NCBI RefSeq assembly: GCF_001687475.2
Contig: NZ_CP031611.1
Coordinates: 1,240,001 to 1,304,000 of the forward strand
DNA length: 64,000 nt
Direction of reading: 5' to 3'
Source: Campylobacter hepaticus
GTDB taxonomy: Bacteria > Campylobacterota > Campylobacteria > Campylobacterales > Campylobacteraceae
Shown here: positions 1-10,301 of the stretch, one piece after another
Layout: each line of letters starts with the position of its first letter
Position numbering within the stretch: position 1 is the stretch's first letter
The notes under the pieces: model-generated
Databases searched by the model: none
Seen by the model: the letters and a program-made list of their open reading frames with translations, nothing else
Told to the model about the DNA's origin: nothing
Position numbers and translations under genes: made by a program

Positions 1-390
1 AAGACAAAAACTACAACCACTTTTACATCCTACTTGAGAAGAAACACAAATAGTAAATCTTGCATGGGCAATCCTTTTGCCTTCTTCATTTACTTTTTCT
101 TCTTTCATAGGTAAAAGCACGCTTTCTATTCTTAAACCATCCATAAGCTCAAAAAGGTATTTTATGCTTCCATCTTTACTTTCTTCGCTTTTGATGCATT
201 TTAAAGGTTTAAAATGAAAATTTTGTTCTAATTCTAAACGTAAAGTTTTGGGTAAGCTTGACATTTGGGAAAAATCATCAGCATATTTTTGATAAATCCA
301 TTGATAAATTTGTTTCACGCGAAACATGGGTTTGATTTTTTCTTCTAATTCTTGAGGTAAAAAATCTAAAATATTTATAAGTTTTTTCAA
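1..390 (-). CDS. rlmN: 23S rRNA (adenine-2503) methyltransferase RlmN, N-terminal part
   Basis: Radical-SAM methyltransferase that methylates A2503 of 23S rRNA and A37 of some tRNAs. Only the first 130 codons are present; the gene runs off the left edge. The translation ends in CKSGCSFCL, the CxxxCxxC iron-sulfur motif, preceded by the RlmN-type stretch [13 protein letters not shown]. The start is a TTG at 388-390 ([11 protein letters not shown]) with AAGGAAAA about 6 nt upstream. It lies just downstream of the nucleosidase-like gene, the arrangement seen in C. jejuni. Confidence 0.93.
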   Translation of the reverse strand, partial: MKKLINILDFLPQELEEKIKPMFRVKQIYQWIYQKYADDFSQMSSLPKTLRLELEQNFHFKPLKCIKSEESKDGSIKYLFELMDGLRIESVLLPMKEEKVNEEGKRIAHARFTICVSSQVGCKSGCSFCL

Positions 391-399
391 TATTTTCCT

Positions 400-942
400 T
401 TAAATATAGTGCTTTTCTTTAAGATAATTTGTTAATTTTTCTTTTGCTTTTTCATGATTTTTAATGAAATCTTTATGAGCATTTTCATTGCAAAAATTAG
501 TAGCACATAAAATACATTCTGCTTCAATGCCTAAATTTTGAGCTACACTTAAAACTGAAAAAGCTTCCATATTTTCTGCAAAAAAGCCTAATTTTGCAAA
601 TTGTTTTGCAGCTTTTGAATTTTGACAAATATAATTTGATGAATTGATTTTAATAGTTTCACGCGAAACATTTTTATTTGTTATATCAATTTCATTTTTT
701 GTTGGGGTATAAAAAGCATGTGAAATTTGAGAAAATTCTATATTAAAAGCATGTGAGCTTTTATAAATTTCTAAAATCTTTCCTTCTTTATAAAGACCAC
801 AAGTTCCAATAAATATTATATTAAAAACTTGTTCTTTTAAACATAGTTGTGTTAAATGAAAGGCAGATTCTACAAGTCCTATGCCTATAGGTTTTGCAAA
901 AGAGAAATTTTCATTTCCACCAGCACAAACAATCATCTTCAT
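400..942 (-). CDS. nucleosidase / purine-nucleoside phosphorylase-like protein
   Basis: A 180-residue protein with features of the nucleoside phosphorylase / MTA-SAH nucleosidase fold: GIGLVESAF near residue 20, FIGTCGLY near residue 45, and NMEAFSVLSVAQ near residue 123, where this family binds ribose through the ME pair. It is shorter than typical Pfs (about 230 aa), so the enzymatic activity is uncertain. It sits directly upstream of rlmN with a 9-nt gap and is divergent from rsmA. The same gene occupies this position in C. jejuni. Confidence 0.75.
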   Translation of the reverse strand: MKMIVCAGGNENFSFAKPIGIGLVESAFHLTQLCLKEQVFNIIFIGTCGLYKEGKILEIYKSSHAFNIEFSQISHAFYTPTKNEIDITNKNVSRETIKINSSNYICQNSKAAKQFAKLGFFAENMEAFSVLSVAQNLGIEAECILCATNFCNENAHKDFIKNHEKAKEKLTNYLKEKHYI

Positions 943-1013
943 CCTTATAAAATTTACAAAATAATTTTACCCAAAAAGACTTAATTAAGAATTTTTAGGT
1001 AAAATTATTTTCT

Positions 1014-1802
1014 ATGGTTAAAGCAAAAAAGCAATACGGACAAAATTTTTTAATTGATAAAAGCGTATTAGTAAAAATCATCCAAGCCATACCCAAACAA
1101 GCAGACAATATTATTGAGATTGGGCCTGGCTTAGGTGATTTAACGCAAGAACTTTTAAAAATTTCTCAAGTAAAAGCTTATGAAATCGATAGCGATCTCA
1201 TACCCATTTTAAAAAAGAAATTTCAAAAAGAACTTGAATGTGGAAAATTTAACTTATTTCATCAAGATGTAAATGAAGTTTTTAAATATACTCTTGATGA
1301 AAAACCATATTTTTTAGTTGCAAATTTGCCTTATTATGTTGCAAGTCATATTATACTAAAAGCTTTAGAGGATAAAAATTGCTTAGGACTCATTGTGATG
1401 GTGCAAAAAGAAATGGCTGAAAAATTTTGCGCTAAAGAAGGAAGTAGTGATTTTTCTTCCTTAAGCGTTTTAAGTGCGATGATTTGTGAAAGAAAAATAC
1501 TTTTTGATGTTGGTCCTCAGTGTTTTACTCCTCCGCCAAAAGTTATGTCAGCGGTGATGAGTTTGATTAAAACTAGGGATTTTGATGAACTTTGCGAGTT
1601 GAAAAGTTTTAAGAAATTTCTCAGAGCTTGTTTTAGTATGCCTAGGAAGCAGATTGTAAGAAATTTAAAAATGCATAAAAGCAAAGTTTTAGAAGTTTTA
1701 GGCACTCTTGGCTTAAAAGAAAACATCAGACCACATGAAATTTGCGTTGATTCATACCTTAAAATTTATGATAAATTAAAGGATGAATATGGACGAGAAT
1801 AA
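1014..1802 (+). CDS. rsmA: 16S rRNA dimethyladenosine transferase
   Basis: SAM-dependent dimethylation of A1518 and A1519 near the 3' end of 16S rRNA, a late small-subunit step. The 262 residues carry GQNFL (9-13), the SAM-binding EIGPGLGDL (about 36-44) and the catalytic NLPYY (about 103-107). The start ATG at 1014 lacks a strong Shine-Dalgarno but gives the canonical N-terminus. The stop at 1802 overlaps the start of RNase J, so the two are translationally coupled. Confidence 0.97.
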   Translation: MVKAKKQYGQNFLIDKSVLVKIIQAIPKQADNIIEIGPGLGDLTQELLKISQVKAYEIDSDLIPILKKKFQKELECGKFNLFHQDVNEVFKYTLDEKPYFLVANLPYYVASHIILKALEDKNCLGLIVMVQKEMAEKFCAKEGSSDFSSLSVLSAMICERKILFDVGPQCFTPPPKVMSAVMSLIKTRDFDELCELKSFKKFLRACFSMPRKQIVRNLKMHKSKVLEVLGTLGLKENIRPHEICVDSYLKIYDKLKDEYGRE

Positions 1803-3771
1803 AAAAATAAATAACGAACAAAATCCAAACTCAAGTTCAAAGAACAACAGACGTTATAAATACAAAAACCATAGAAAAAAAATACTCGATTCTTTACAAA
1901 ATGAAAACGATAAGTCAAAAATTCATGCAGCTCAAAATGCAAATAAAGAAAATCTTGAAAATAAAAGCGAGAAAAAAAAGAAAAAAAATCGCAATCTTCC
2001 TTCTAAGCTTACAGGAAATGAAGACTGGCAAATCGCTCTTGCAGAGTCTATAGAAGCTAATCGTGTTTCACATGAAAACCGCTTGCACCCTTTAAAATAC
2101 AATAATTCTAGCGAACATAAAATTCGTATTACTCCTCTTGGAGGTTTGGGTGAAATCGGTGGAAATATTGCTGTTTTTGAAACTAATAAAGATGCTATTA
2201 TTATAGATATTGGTATGAGTTTTCCAGATGGAACAATGCATGGGGTTGATATTATCATACCTGATTTTGATTATGTAAGAAAGATCAAAGATAAAATTCG
2301 TGGTATTGTTATTACCCATGCGCATGAAGATCATATAGGTGCAGTGCCTTATTTTTTTAAAGAATTCCAATTCCCTATTTATGCAACCCCTTTAGCTTTG
2401 GGTATGATTTCAAATAAATTTGAAGAACATGGTTTAAAAACAGAACGCAAATGGTTTCGTCCTGTAGAAAAACGCCGTATTTATGAAATAGGAGAATTTG
2501 ATATAGAATGGATGCATATTACTCATTCTATTATCGATGCTTCTGCTTTGGCTATTAAAACAAAAGCAGGAACTATTATCCACACAGGAGATTTTAAAAT
2601 AGATCAAACCCCAATCGATGGCTATCCAACAGATTTAGGACGCTTAGCTCACTATGGAGAAGAAGGAGTTTTATGCCTTTTAAGTGATAGTACTAATTCT
2701 TATAAAGAAGGTTATACTAAAAGTGAAAGTTCTGTAGGACCAACTTTTGATCGGATTTTTTCGCGATCTAAAGGCAGAGTGATTATGAGTACTTTTAGTT
2801 CTAATATCCACCGCGTTTATCAAGCCATTAGCTATGGATTAAAATACGGTAGAAAAGTATGTGTTATTGGTAGATCCATGGAAAGAAATTTATACACTAC
2901 TATGGAGTTAGGTTATATTAAACTTGATAGGAAAATTTTTATTGATGCAGATGAGGTAAGTAAGTATAAAGATAATGAAGTGCTTATAGTGACTACAGGA
3001 AGTCAAGGTGAAACCATGAGTGCACTTTATAGAATGGCTACAGATGAGCACAAATTTATAAAAATAAAACCTACAGATCAAATTATCATTTCAGCTAAAG
3101 CCATACCTGGTAATGAAGGAAGTGTTTCTGCGGTGCTTGATTATCTTTTAAAAGCAGGTGCTAAAGTTGCTTATCAAGAATTTAGTGAAATTCATGTAAG
3201 TGGTCATGCAAGTATAGAAGAGCAAAAACTTATGCTTGTTCTTACTAAACCAAAATTTTTCTTACCTGTACATGGAGAGTATAACCATATCAACAAACAT
3301 AAAGAAACAGCTATAAAATGTGGCGTTCCTGAAAGAAATATTTATCTTATGAGTGATGGAGATCAAGTAGAACTTTGTCAAAAATACATTAAAAGAGTTA
3401 AAACTGTTAAAACAGGTAAGGTTTTTGTAGATAATCAAATCAATAAACAAATTGCCGATGATGTGGTTATTGATCGTCAAAAACTTGCAGATAGTGGTAT
3501 AGTTGTGATTATTGCTCAACTTGATAAAGCTACAAAAACATTAATTAATAAGCCTAGGGTATTTAGTTATGGTCTTGTGGCTGATAAACACGACCATGCT
3601 TTTAGTAAAGATATGGCAGAAGTTTTAGGGCAATTTTTTATTAATATTAAAGATGAAGTTTTAAATGATCCAAAATTTTTAGAAAATCAAATACGTCAAG
3701 TTTTAAGAAAACATATTTTTAGAAAGATTAAAAAATACCCAACTATAGTTCCAACCATTTTTATGATGTAA
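1789..3771 (+). CDS. rnj: ribonuclease J (metallo-beta-lactamase fold)
   Basis: Main mRNA and rRNA exo/endoribonuclease of Campylobacter and Helicobacter. After a basic, low-complexity N-terminal extension of about 105 residues (run KSEKKKKKNR), typical of epsilonproteobacterial RNase J, comes the beta-lactamase domain with HAHEDH, the zinc-binding motif, then a beta-CASP domain with HVSGHAS and a C-terminal domain. I chose ATG 1789 (MDENKK): the AAAGG at 1777-1782 abuts the earlier in-frame ATG at 1783 and fits 1789 better. It overlaps rsmA by 14 nt. Confidence 0.95.
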   Translation: MDENKKINNEQNPNSSSKNNRRYKYKNHRKKILDSLQNENDKSKIHAAQNANKENLENKSEKKKKKNRNLPSKLTGNEDWQIALAESIEANRVSHENRLHPLKYNNSSEHKIRITPLGGLGEIGGNIAVFETNKDAIIIDIGMSFPDGTMHGVDIIIPDFDYVRKIKDKIRGIVITHAHEDHIGAVPYFFKEFQFPIYATPLALGMISNKFEEHGLKTERKWFRPVEKRRIYEIGEFDIEWMHITHSIIDASALAIKTKAGTIIHTGDFKIDQTPIDGYPTDLGRLAHYGEEGVLCLLSDSTNSYKEGYTKSESSVGPTFDRIFSRSKGRVIMSTFSSNIHRVYQAISYGLKYGRKVCVIGRSMERNLYTTMELGYIKLDRKIFIDADEVSKYKDNEVLIVTTGSQGETMSALYRMATDEHKFIKIKPTDQIIISAKAIPGNEGSVSAVLDYLLKAGAKVAYQEFSEIHVSGHASIEEQKLMLVLTKPKFFLPVHGEYNHINKHKETAIKCGVPERNIYLMSDGDQVELCQKYIKRVKTVKTGKVFVDNQINKQIADDVVIDRQKLADSGIVVIIAQLDKATKTLINKPRVFSYGLVADKHDHAFSKDMAEVLGQFFINIKDEVLNDPKFLENQIRQVLRKHIFRKIKKYPTIVPTIFMM

Positions 3772-3773
3772 AA

Positions 3774-3793
3774 AAAGGTGCTTTTGCACCTTT
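3774..3793 (+). terminator. hairpin after RNase J gene
   Basis: AAAGGTGC (3774-3781), TTTT loop, GCACCTTT (3786-3793), beginning 3 nt after the rnj stop. The 8-bp stem is perfect, but the following TATCTAGG is not a long T tract, so it may only attenuate transcription into the pseudouridine synthase gene at 3809. Confidence 0.55.
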
Positions 3794-3808
3794 ATCTAGG
3801 AAAATTAA

Positions 3809-4570
3809 ATGAGAATCAATCAATTCATATCACACAATACCACTTATTCTCGTCGTGAAGCTGATGAACTTATTAAACAAGGTTTGGTTAAGATAAATAA
3901 TAAAATAGCCCTTTTAAGTGATACTATAAAAGATGAAGATAAGATTTTTATCAAGGGTAAAAAAATACACAAGAAAACACAATTTAGCGTTATAATCTAT
4001 CATAAACAAAAAGGTGAAATTGTTAGCAAAAAAGATGATCGTGGAAGAAAAACGATTTATGATAGTTTGCCAAAATCTTTTAGTACTTGGTTGAGTATAG
4101 GAAGGCTTGATTATGCGAGCGAAGGTTTGCTTTTGCTTACTGATTCTCCTGTGATTGCTCATGCTTTAATGCATAGTGATTTAGAAAGAGAATATTATCT
4201 TAAAATCAAAGGTCTTGTAAATAAGCAAGTTATAAAAGCTATGGAAAATGGGCTTGAAATTAAGAATGCAACTAAAGGTGCGCATGCAAAAACAAAAATC
4301 ACTTCTATGAGTTTTGCTCCTTTTTTAGACTTTGAAATTTTTGGATCAAGTGGGGGTTATACTAAACTTAGAGTGGTTATTAACGAAGGTAAAAATAGAG
4401 AACTTAGACGTTTTTTTGCTTATTTTGATCTTGAAGTAATGGATCTTAAACGCGTTGCTTTTGGAGTTTTAGAACTTGGTCTTTCAAAAGCAGGCAAATA
4501 CCGTTATTTAGAAAATGCAGAATATGAAAAATTAAGAGACTTTTTAAAATCAAATCAAATTAGATATTAA
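3809..4570 (+). CDS. rluB: pseudouridine synthase, RsuA/RluB family
   Basis: Converts a uridine in rRNA to pseudouridine. The 253 residues show an N-terminal S4 RNA-binding domain (about 1-55, ending KIFIKGKKI), then the catalytic GRLDYASEGLLLLTD (about 98-112) in which the Asp of GRLD is the nucleophile, then the family motif NRELRRFF near residue 196. RluB is the likeliest subfamily; RsuA or RluE cannot be excluded. Start ATG 3809 follows AGGAAAATTAA. Confidence 0.9.
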   Translation: MRINQFISHNTTYSRREADELIKQGLVKINNKIALLSDTIKDEDKIFIKGKKIHKKTQFSVIIYHKQKGEIVSKKDDRGRKTIYDSLPKSFSTWLSIGRLDYASEGLLLLTDSPVIAHALMHSDLEREYYLKIKGLVNKQVIKAMENGLEIKNATKGAHAKTKITSMSFAPFLDFEIFGSSGGYTKLRVVINEGKNRELRRFFAYFDLEVMDLKRVAFGVLELGLSKAGKYRYLENAEYEKLRDFLKSNQIRY

Positions 4571-4718
4571 TTTATAACAAAATAATTTTTTAAAATCAAA
4601 ATAAACACAAGGAAATATTTTTATTTATTTTATCATTTCTTATTTTATGCGAATAAATAAAAATTTATATTTTTGTCCTTATTAAAAGGAAAAAAATATA
4701 AAAATTTGATAAAATTCC

Positions 4719-4747
4719 TTGACTTTCAAAATAAGATTTTATATACT
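4719..4747 (+). promoter_or_regulatory. sigma70 promoter of the S10-spc operon
   Basis: TTGACT (4719-4724), exactly 17 nt, TATACT (4742-4747). This is an unusually good -35 for Campylobacter, where -35 boxes are normally weak, and fits a strong ribosomal promoter. The leader to rpsJ at 4827 is about 73 nt. The gap 4571-4826 holds no gene; upstream of the promoter it is AT-rich with no other structure I can support. Confidence 0.8.
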
Positions 4748-4826
4748 CTCATTTCAATTTTTATTAAATTTTTAATTATTTGGTTAGTTATTTAAAAACT
4801 AACGAGTTCTTTTTAAAGGAAAAATT

Positions 4827-5138
4827 ATGGAAAGAATAAGGCTTAAGTTAAAAGCTTATGACCATCGAGTACTAGACAGAACAGTTGCAGCAATAGTAGA
4901 AGCTGTCAAAAGAACAGGTGCGGATATTAGAGGTCCTATACCAATGCCTACTAAAATCAAACGCTATACAGTTTTAAAATCTCCACATATTAACAAAGAT
5001 TCTCGTGAGCAGTTTGAAATCAGAATTCATGCGCGTATGCTAGATATAGTAGCAGCAACTCCAGATACAGTTGATTCTTTAACTAAGCTTGATTTAGCAC
5101 CAGAAGTAAATGTTGAAGTAAGAGCTATGGGCAAATAA
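4827..5138 (+). CDS. rpsJ: 30S ribosomal protein S10
   Basis: First gene of the operon. Its 103 residues match S10 throughout ([14 protein letters not shown] at the N-terminus, [16 protein letters not shown]). S10 sits in the 30S head and is also NusE, the partner of NusB and NusG in antitermination. A Shine-Dalgarno AAAGGAAAA precedes ATG 4827, and rplC follows after 9 nt. Confidence 0.98.
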   Translation: MERIRLKLKAYDHRVLDRTVAAIVEAVKRTGADIRGPIPMPTKIKRYTVLKSPHINKDSREQFEIRIHARMLDIVAATPDTVDSLTKLDLAPEVNVEVRAMGK

Positions 5139-5147
5139 GGATAAAAC

Positions 5148-5723
5148 ATGGAATATATTGTAGAAAAAATTGGAATGAGTAGAACCATTACTAATCCAAG
5201 TACTGCTGTAACTTTACTAAGGGTTGTGAGTGCAAAAGTATGTGAAGTTCAAGATGGAAAGGCTTTAGTAGCATATCCAAAAGGTAAAAAAATCAACAAA
5301 TGCATTGCAGGTCAACAAAAAAAATACAATCTTTCTGCACAATACAATAAATTTGTAACTTTAGAAGTGGCAAATACTGAGGCAGGAGATTTAGATGAAA
5401 GCCCTTTAAACGAAGCAAAAATTTTAAAAGTAAGTTTTAACACTAAGGGTAGAGGTTATAGTGGTGTTATGAAAAGACACAATTTTGCAGGAGGGCCAGC
5501 AAGCCACGGTTCAAGATTTCACAGACGCCACGGATCTATAGGTAATAGAGAATGGCCAGGTCGTGTCCAACCCGGTATGAAAATGGCAGGACACTATGGA
5601 AATACAAAAGTAAGTGTTAAAAACGAAGTTATTTCTTATGATGCTGAAAATAAAATTTTAGTACTTAAAGGTGCAGTACCAGGTTATAACGGTGCTATGG
5701 GTAGAATAAGGATCGCAAAATGA
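5148..5723 (+). CDS. rplC: 50S ribosomal protein L3
   Basis: A 191-residue L3, with the conserved loop [17 protein letters not shown] and the following HRRHGSIG that reach the peptidyl transferase centre. L3 is an early assembly protein binding 23S rRNA near the 3' end. Its stop overlaps the rplD start (ATGA, 5720-5723), indicating translational coupling. Confidence 0.98.
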   Translation: MEYIVEKIGMSRTITNPSTAVTLLRVVSAKVCEVQDGKALVAYPKGKKINKCIAGQQKKYNLSAQYNKFVTLEVANTEAGDLDESPLNEAKILKVSFNTKGRGYSGVMKRHNFAGGPASHGSRFHRRHGSIGNREWPGRVQPGMKMAGHYGNTKVSVKNEVISYDAENKILVLKGAVPGYNGAMGRIRIAK

Positions 5724-6334
5724 GTAAAGTAATTGTTTTAAATGATAAATTAGAAAAAACAGGTGAACTTGATTTACCTTCAAAATACGCACAAGTAAAT
5801 CCACACAATCTTTATTTATACGTAAAATCTTACCTTGCAAGTCTTAGAGCAAATACTGCTCATACTAAAGGTAGAAGTGATGTAAGTGGTGGTGGTAAAA
5901 AACCTTGGAGACAAAAAGGTCGTGGTGGTGCTAGAGCAGGTTCAACCAGGACAAATGTTTGGGTAGGTGGTGCTGTTGCTTTTGGTCCAACAAATGAAAG
6001 AAATTATTTTCAAAAAGTTAATAAAAAACAAAAAAGATTAGCATTTGAAAGGGCTTTAGCAGATAAAGCGGCTAAGGGTGTATTATTTACTACTGATTCT
6101 TTAGCCATTCAAAGCGGTAAAACAAAAGATGCAAACGCTGTCATTAAAAAGCTTGGCGTGAAAGATGTTTTAATTGTTAAAGATTTACTAGATGAAAAAA
6201 CCCTTCTAGCTTACAGAAATTTAGCTAATTCTTATGTGGTTGATGTAAGTGAGGTTAATGCTTATTTAGTATCTGTATTTAATGCTGTTATTATAGAAAA
6301 ATCAGCATTAGAATCTATTACAAAAGAGGGATAA
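5720..6334 (+). CDS. rplD: 50S ribosomal protein L4
   Basis: A 204-residue L4 whose extended exit-tunnel loop is visible as [19 protein letters not shown] (about residues 57-75). In E. coli L4 represses its own operon; no E. coli-like leader structure is evident here. It overlaps rplC by 4 nt and is followed after 2 nt by rplW. Confidence 0.98.
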   Translation: MSKVIVLNDKLEKTGELDLPSKYAQVNPHNLYLYVKSYLASLRANTAHTKGRSDVSGGGKKPWRQKGRGGARAGSTRTNVWVGGAVAFGPTNERNYFQKVNKKQKRLAFERALADKAAKGVLFTTDSLAIQSGKTKDANAVIKKLGVKDVLIVKDLLDEKTLLAYRNLANSYVVDVSEVNAYLVSVFNAVIIEKSALESITKEG

Positions 6335-6336
6335 TT

Positions 6337-6618
6337 ATGGCAGATATTACTGATATAAAGACTATACTTTACACAGAAAAAAGTTTGAATTTGCAAGAGC
6401 AAGGTGTCGTAGTTATTCAAACTTCACCAAAAATGACTAAAACAGGTTTAAAAGCAGTTTTAAAAGAATATTTTGGTGTAACTCCAAAAAGTATTAATTC
6501 TTTAAGAATGGATGGTAAAGTTAAACGTTTTAGAGGTCGTTTAGGTCAAAGAAACGATTATAAAAAATTTTATGTTAAGCTACCTGAAGGTGTTAGCTTA
6601 GAAAATACGGAGGCTTAA
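6337..6618 (+). CDS. rplW: 50S ribosomal protein L23
   Basis: A 93-residue L23 beginning [16 protein letters not shown], with the typical [22 protein letters not shown] segments. L23 lies at the tunnel exit and docks trigger factor and SRP. It is separated from rplB by a single base. Confidence 0.97.
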   Translation: MADITDIKTILYTEKSLNLQEQGVVVIQTSPKMTKTGLKAVLKEYFGVTPKSINSLRMDGKVKRFRGRLGQRNDYKKFYVKLPEGVSLENTEA

Positions 6619-6619
6619 A

Positions 6620-7450
6620 ATGGCAATTAAAACTTATAAACCATATACTCCAAGTAGAAGATATATCACAGGTTTAAGTTCTGAAGATATTACAGCTAAA
6701 CCAAGTGTGCGTTCTTTGCTTGTTAAACTTCCAGCTCATGCAGGTCGCAATAGTTATGGAAGAATTACAAGTCGTCATAAAGAATCAGGCGCTAAAAAAC
6801 TTTATAGAATCATCGATTTTAAACGTCGTAAATTTGGTATAGAAGGCAAGGTAGAAGCTATTGAATACGATCCTTATAGAAATTGTAGAATAGCTTTAAT
6901 TGCTTATAAAGATGGTGAAAAAAGATACATTCTTCAACCACGTGGATTAGGTGTTGGAGATATTGTTGCATCTGCTGAAAGTGGACTTGATATCAAGCCA
7001 GGTAATGCAATGAAACTTAAAAATATTCCAGTAGGTAGTATAGTTCACAATGTTGAGTTAAAACCAGGCAAAGGCGGCCAAATGATACGTTCTGCAGGAT
7101 CTTATGCTCAGCTTATGGGTAAAGAAGAAAAATACGTTATTTTAAGACTTGCAAGCGGAGAGATGAGACAAGTTTTAGCTGAATGTATGGCAAGTATTGG
7201 TGAAGTTGGCAATGAAGAATGGGCAAATGTAACCATAGGTAAAGCAGGAAGAAACCGTCACAGAGGTATTCGTCCACAAACAAGAGGTTCTGCTATGAAC
7301 CCAGTAGACCATCCACATGGTGGGGGTGAAGGTAAGAAAAATTCAGGCCGTCATCCAGTAACTCCATGGGGTAAACCTACTAAAGGAGCTAAAACGCGTC
7401 GTAAAAAAGCTAGCGATAAGCTAATAATTTCAAGAAGAAAAGGAAAATAA
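6620..7450 (+). CDS. rplB: 50S ribosomal protein L2
   Basis: Full-length L2, 276 residues, with the RNA-binding core ([16 protein letters not shown]) and the C-terminal signature [12 protein letters not shown] containing the conserved His near residue 230 close to the peptidyl transferase centre. L2 is needed for subunit joining. rpsS starts one base after the stop codon. Confidence 0.98.
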   Translation: MAIKTYKPYTPSRRYITGLSSEDITAKPSVRSLLVKLPAHAGRNSYGRITSRHKESGAKKLYRIIDFKRRKFGIEGKVEAIEYDPYRNCRIALIAYKDGEKRYILQPRGLGVGDIVASAESGLDIKPGNAMKLKNIPVGSIVHNVELKPGKGGQMIRSAGSYAQLMGKEEKYVILRLASGEMRQVLAECMASIGEVGNEEWANVTIGKAGRNRHRGIRPQTRGSAMNPVDHPHGGGEGKKNSGRHPVTPWGKPTKGAKTRRKKASDKLIISRRKGK

Positions 7451-7451
7451 G

Positions 7452-7733
7452 ATGGCTAGATCACTGAAAAAAGGTCCTTTTGTCGACGATCATGTAATGA
7501 AAAAAGTTATCGCTGCTAAAAAGGCTAATGATAATAAACCTATTAAAACTTGGTCAAGAAGAAGTACCATTATTCCTGATATGATAGGACTTACATTTAA
7601 TGTCCATAATGGCAAAAGCTTTATTCCAGTTTATATAACTGAAAATCACATAGGTTATAAACTCGGAGAATTTTCTCCAACCCGCACATTTAAAGGCCAT
7701 AAAGGTTCTGTGCAAAAGAAAATTGGTAAGTAG
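7452..7733 (+). CDS. rpsS: 30S ribosomal protein S19
   Basis: A 93-residue S19 with [14 protein letters not shown] at the N-terminus, [14 protein letters not shown], and the tail [12 protein letters not shown]. It lies in the 30S head with S13 near the A-site tRNA. A ribosome-binding site for the next gene (TAGGAGAT) overlaps its stop. Confidence 0.98.
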   Translation: MARSLKKGPFVDDHVMKKVIAAKKANDNKPIKTWSRRSTIIPDMIGLTFNVHNGKSFIPVYITENHIGYKLGEFSPTRTFKGHKGSVQKKIGK

Positions 7734-7742
7734 GAGATATTT

Positions 7743-8135
7743 ATGAGTAAAGCATTGATTAAATTTATAAGATTGTCTCCAACTAAAGCAAGATTAATTG
7801 CTAAAGAAGTGCAAGGAATGAACGCAGAATTAGCTATGGCTAGTTTAAAATTCATGCCAAATAAAGGTGCAAAATACATTGCAAATGCAATCTCAAGTGC
7901 CGTAGCTAATGGTGGATTTGAAGCTAATGAAGTGGTAGTAAAAAGTTGTCGTGTTGATGCTGGTGCTGTCTTAAAAAGATTTAGACCAAGAGCTAGAGGA
8001 AGTGCAAGTCGTATTAGAAAACCTACTTCACATATTTTAGTAGAAGTAGCAAAAGTAGAACTTAAGCCTGATGAGAAAAAAACAGTAAAAACTACTGCAG
8101 CAGCTAAAAAAACAAGAGCGAAAAAGGAAAGCTAA
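7743..8135 (+). CDS. rplV: 50S ribosomal protein L22
   Basis: A 130-residue L22 with the tunnel hairpin [13 protein letters not shown] (about residues 79-91). The last 20 or so residues form a Lys/Thr/Ala-rich tail beyond the usual 110-residue length, a common Campylobacter variation. The stop codon overlaps the rpsC start at 8135. Confidence 0.97.
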   Translation: MSKALIKFIRLSPTKARLIAKEVQGMNAELAMASLKFMPNKGAKYIANAISSAVANGGFEANEVVVKSCRVDAGAVLKRFRPRARGSASRIRKPTSHILVEVAKVELKPDEKKTVKTTAAAKKTRAKKES

Positions 8136-8836
8136 TGGGACAAAAAGTTAATCCAATTGGTCTAAGACTAGGAATCAATAGAAACTGGGAATCAAGATGG
8201 TTTCCAACTAAAGCTAATTTAGTAGAAAATATCGGTGAAGATTATAAAATCAGAGCTTTTCTAAAAAGAAAGCTTTATTATGCAGGAATCAGTCAAATTT
8301 TAGTAGAAAGAACTGCTAAAAAATTGCGTGTAACTGTTGTAGCTGCAAGACCTGGTATTATTATAGGTAAAAAAGGTAGTGATGTTGATAATTTAAGAAA
8401 AGAATTACAAGATTTAATCAATAAAGACGTAAATATCAATATCAAAGAAGAAAGAAAAGCAGGTGCTTCAGCCCAACTTGCTGCTGAGAGTGTTGCAACT
8501 CAGCTTGAAAAAAGAATAGCTTTTAGAAGAGCAATGAAAAAAGTGATTCAAAGTGCACAAAAAGCAGGTGCTAAGGGTATTAAAGTTTCAGTTTCTGGAC
8601 GTTTAGGTGGTGCTGAAATGGCAAGAACAGAATGGTATCTTGAAGGACGTGTTCCACTTCATACTTTAAGAGCAAAAATCGATTATGGTTTTGCAGAAGC
8701 TAGAACAACTTATGGAAATATAGGTGTTAAAGTTTGGATCTTTAAAGGAGAAGTATTGCACAAAGGTATGCAAACTGAAAAAACTGAAGAAAATACTCCA
8801 GCTAAAAAGCCAAGACGTACAAGAAGGAGTAAATAA
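8135..8836 (+). CDS. rpsC: 30S ribosomal protein S3
   Basis: A 233-residue S3 with [13 protein letters not shown], the KH-domain motif [12 protein letters not shown] (about residues 75-86) and the C-terminal domain with [17 protein letters not shown]3 forms part of the mRNA entry channel. The basic tail ([10 protein letters not shown]) is normal. It overlaps rplV by one base. Confidence 0.98.
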   Translation: MGQKVNPIGLRLGINRNWESRWFPTKANLVENIGEDYKIRAFLKRKLYYAGISQILVERTAKKLRVTVVAARPGIIIGKKGSDVDNLRKELQDLINKDVNINIKEERKAGASAQLAAESVATQLEKRIAFRRAMKKVIQSAQKAGAKGIKVSVSGRLGGAEMARTEWYLEGRVPLHTLRAKIDYGFAEARTTYGNIGVKVWIFKGEVLHKGMQTEKTEENTPAKKPRRTRRSK

Positions 8837-8838
8837 TC

Positions 8839-9264
8839 ATGTTAATGCCAAAAAGAACTAAATATCGTAAAATGATGAAAGGGCGTAACAGAGGTTATGC
8901 TAATCGCGGAACAGAATTTACTTTTGGTGATTTTGCTTTAAAAGCAACCGAAGCAGGACGTATTAACTCGCGTCAAATTGAAGCAGCACGTATTGCTTTA
9001 ACCCGTTTTGTTAAAAGACAAGGCAAAACCTGGATTAGAGTTTTTCCAGATAAACCTTTAACAAAAAAACCTTTAGAAACACGTATGGGTAAAGGTAAAG
9101 GCGCTGTTGAAGAATGGGTAATGAATATTAAGCCAGGTCGTATTATTTATGAAATGGCAGGAGTAAATGAAGAAATTGCAAGACAAGCATTGACTTTAGC
9201 TATGCATAAACTTCCATTTAAAACTAAGTTTATTACAAGAGAGAGCCAAAATGAAATATACTGA
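8839..9264 (+). CDS. rplP: 50S ribosomal protein L16
   Basis: A 141-residue L16 starting [11 protein letters not shown]; a second in-frame ATG two codons later is the alternative start. [13 protein letters not shown] near residue 82 is the family signature. L16 organises the A-site region of the 50S subunit. Its 3' end overlaps rpmC by 14 nt. Confidence 0.97.
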   Translation: MLMPKRTKYRKMMKGRNRGYANRGTEFTFGDFALKATEAGRINSRQIEAARIALTRFVKRQGKTWIRVFPDKPLTKKPLETRMGKGKGAVEEWVMNIKPGRIIYEMAGVNEEIARQALTLAMHKLPFKTKFITRESQNEIY

Positions 9265-9436
9265 GATTAAAGATAAAACAGCAGCTGAGCTTGCAACAAT
9301 GCTAAAAGAAAAAAAGGTGCTTTTATTCACTTTAAAACAAAAGCTAAAAACTATGCAGCTTACTAATCCAAAAGAGATCAGTCAAGTTAGAAAAGATATT
9401 GCTAGAATCAACACAGCAATTAACGCTTTAAAATAA
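9251..9436 (+). CDS. rpmC: 50S ribosomal protein L29
   Basis: A 61-residue, two-helix L29 ([20 protein letters not shown]), with the [13 protein letters not shown] segment near the end. It sits beside L23 at the tunnel exit. The start lies inside the end of rplP, implying coupled translation; its Shine-Dalgarno is the GAGAG just upstream. Confidence 0.96.
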   Translation: MKYTEIKDKTAAELATMLKEKKVLLFTLKQKLKTMQLTNPKEISQVRKDIARINTAINALK

Positions 9437-9445
9437 GGATGAAAA

Positions 9446-9697
9446 ATGGCATTTAAAAGAGAAATTCAAGGCGTTGTTGTTAAAATCGCTGGTGAAAAAA
9501 CCGTAAGTATTTTGGTTGAAAGAAAAGTGGTTCATCCAAGATATAGAAAAATTGTTAAACGCTTTAAAAAATATCTAATTCATGATGAGAGAAATGAAGT
9601 TAAAGTGGGTGATACTATCGTTGCAGTAGAGTGTAGACCACTTTCAAAAAGAAAATCATTTCGCTTAAAATCTGTATTAGCTACAGGAGTTGAGTAA
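9446..9697 (+). CDS. rpsQ: 30S ribosomal protein S17
   Basis: An 83-residue OB-fold protein matching S17 ([22 protein letters not shown], then [17 protein letters not shown] and [11 protein letters not shown]). It binds the 5' domain of 16S rRNA early in assembly. The stop overlaps the rplN start by one base. Confidence 0.97.
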   Translation: MAFKREIQGVVVKIAGEKTVSILVERKVVHPRYRKIVKRFKKYLIHDERNEVKVGDTIVAVECRPLSKRKSFRLKSVLATGVE

Positions 9698-10065
9698 TGA
9701 TTCAAAGTTTTACAAGGCTTGCAGTTGCTGATAATAGCGGTGCAAAAGAATTAATGTGTATTAAAGTTTTAGGCGGTAGTAAAAGAAGATATGCTACTGT
9801 AGGTGATGTTATTGTTGCATCTGTTAAAAAAGCCCTACCAAATGGAAAAGTTAAAAAGGGTCAAGTAGTTAAAGCAGTTATTGTTAGAACTAAAAAAGAA
9901 ATTCATAGAGATAATGGATCTTTGATTCGCTTTGATGAAAATGCTGCTGTTATACTTGATAACAAAAGAGAACCTATAGGAACCCGTATTTTTGGACCAG
10001 TGGGAAGAGAAGTTAGATATGGTGGTTTTATGAAAATCGTTTCACTAGCACCGGAGGTATTATAA
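9697..10065 (+). CDS. rplN: 50S ribosomal protein L14
   Basis: A 122-residue L14 with [19 protein letters not shown] and the end [21 protein letters not shown]. It contacts 16S rRNA in an intersubunit bridge and is the docking site of RsfS. A GGAGG (10053-10057) inside its last codons serves rplX. Confidence 0.98.
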   Translation: MIQSFTRLAVADNSGAKELMCIKVLGGSKRRYATVGDVIVASVKKALPNGKVKKGQVVKAVIVRTKKEIHRDNGSLIRFDENAAVILDNKREPIGTRIFGPVGREVRYGGFMKIVSLAPEVL

Positions 10066-10298
10066 TGGCACTTAAATTAAAAATCAAAAAAGGTGATAAT
10101 GTTAAGGTTATTACAGGTGATGATAAAGGTAAAACAGGCAAAGTTTTAGCAGTATATCCAAAAACTCTTAAAGTGCTTGTTCAAGGGTGTAAGATTGCTA
10201 AAAAAGCTATTAAGCCTAGTGAAAAAAATCCTAACGGTGGTTTTATTAATAAAGAAATGCCAATGGATATTTCCAATGTGGCAAAAATTCAGGAGTAA
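10065..10298 (+). CDS. rplX: 50S ribosomal protein L24
   Basis: A 77-residue KOW-domain protein ([20 protein letters not shown]), somewhat shorter than the 103-residue E. coli form, as usual in Campylobacter. It initiates 50S assembly. It overlaps rplN by one base and is preceded by a strong GGAGG. Confidence 0.97.
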   Translation: MALKLKIKKGDNVKVITGDDKGKTGKVLAVYPKTLKVLVQGCKIAKKAIKPSEKNPNGGFINKEMPMDISNVAKIQE

Positions 10299-10301
10299 GC
10301 C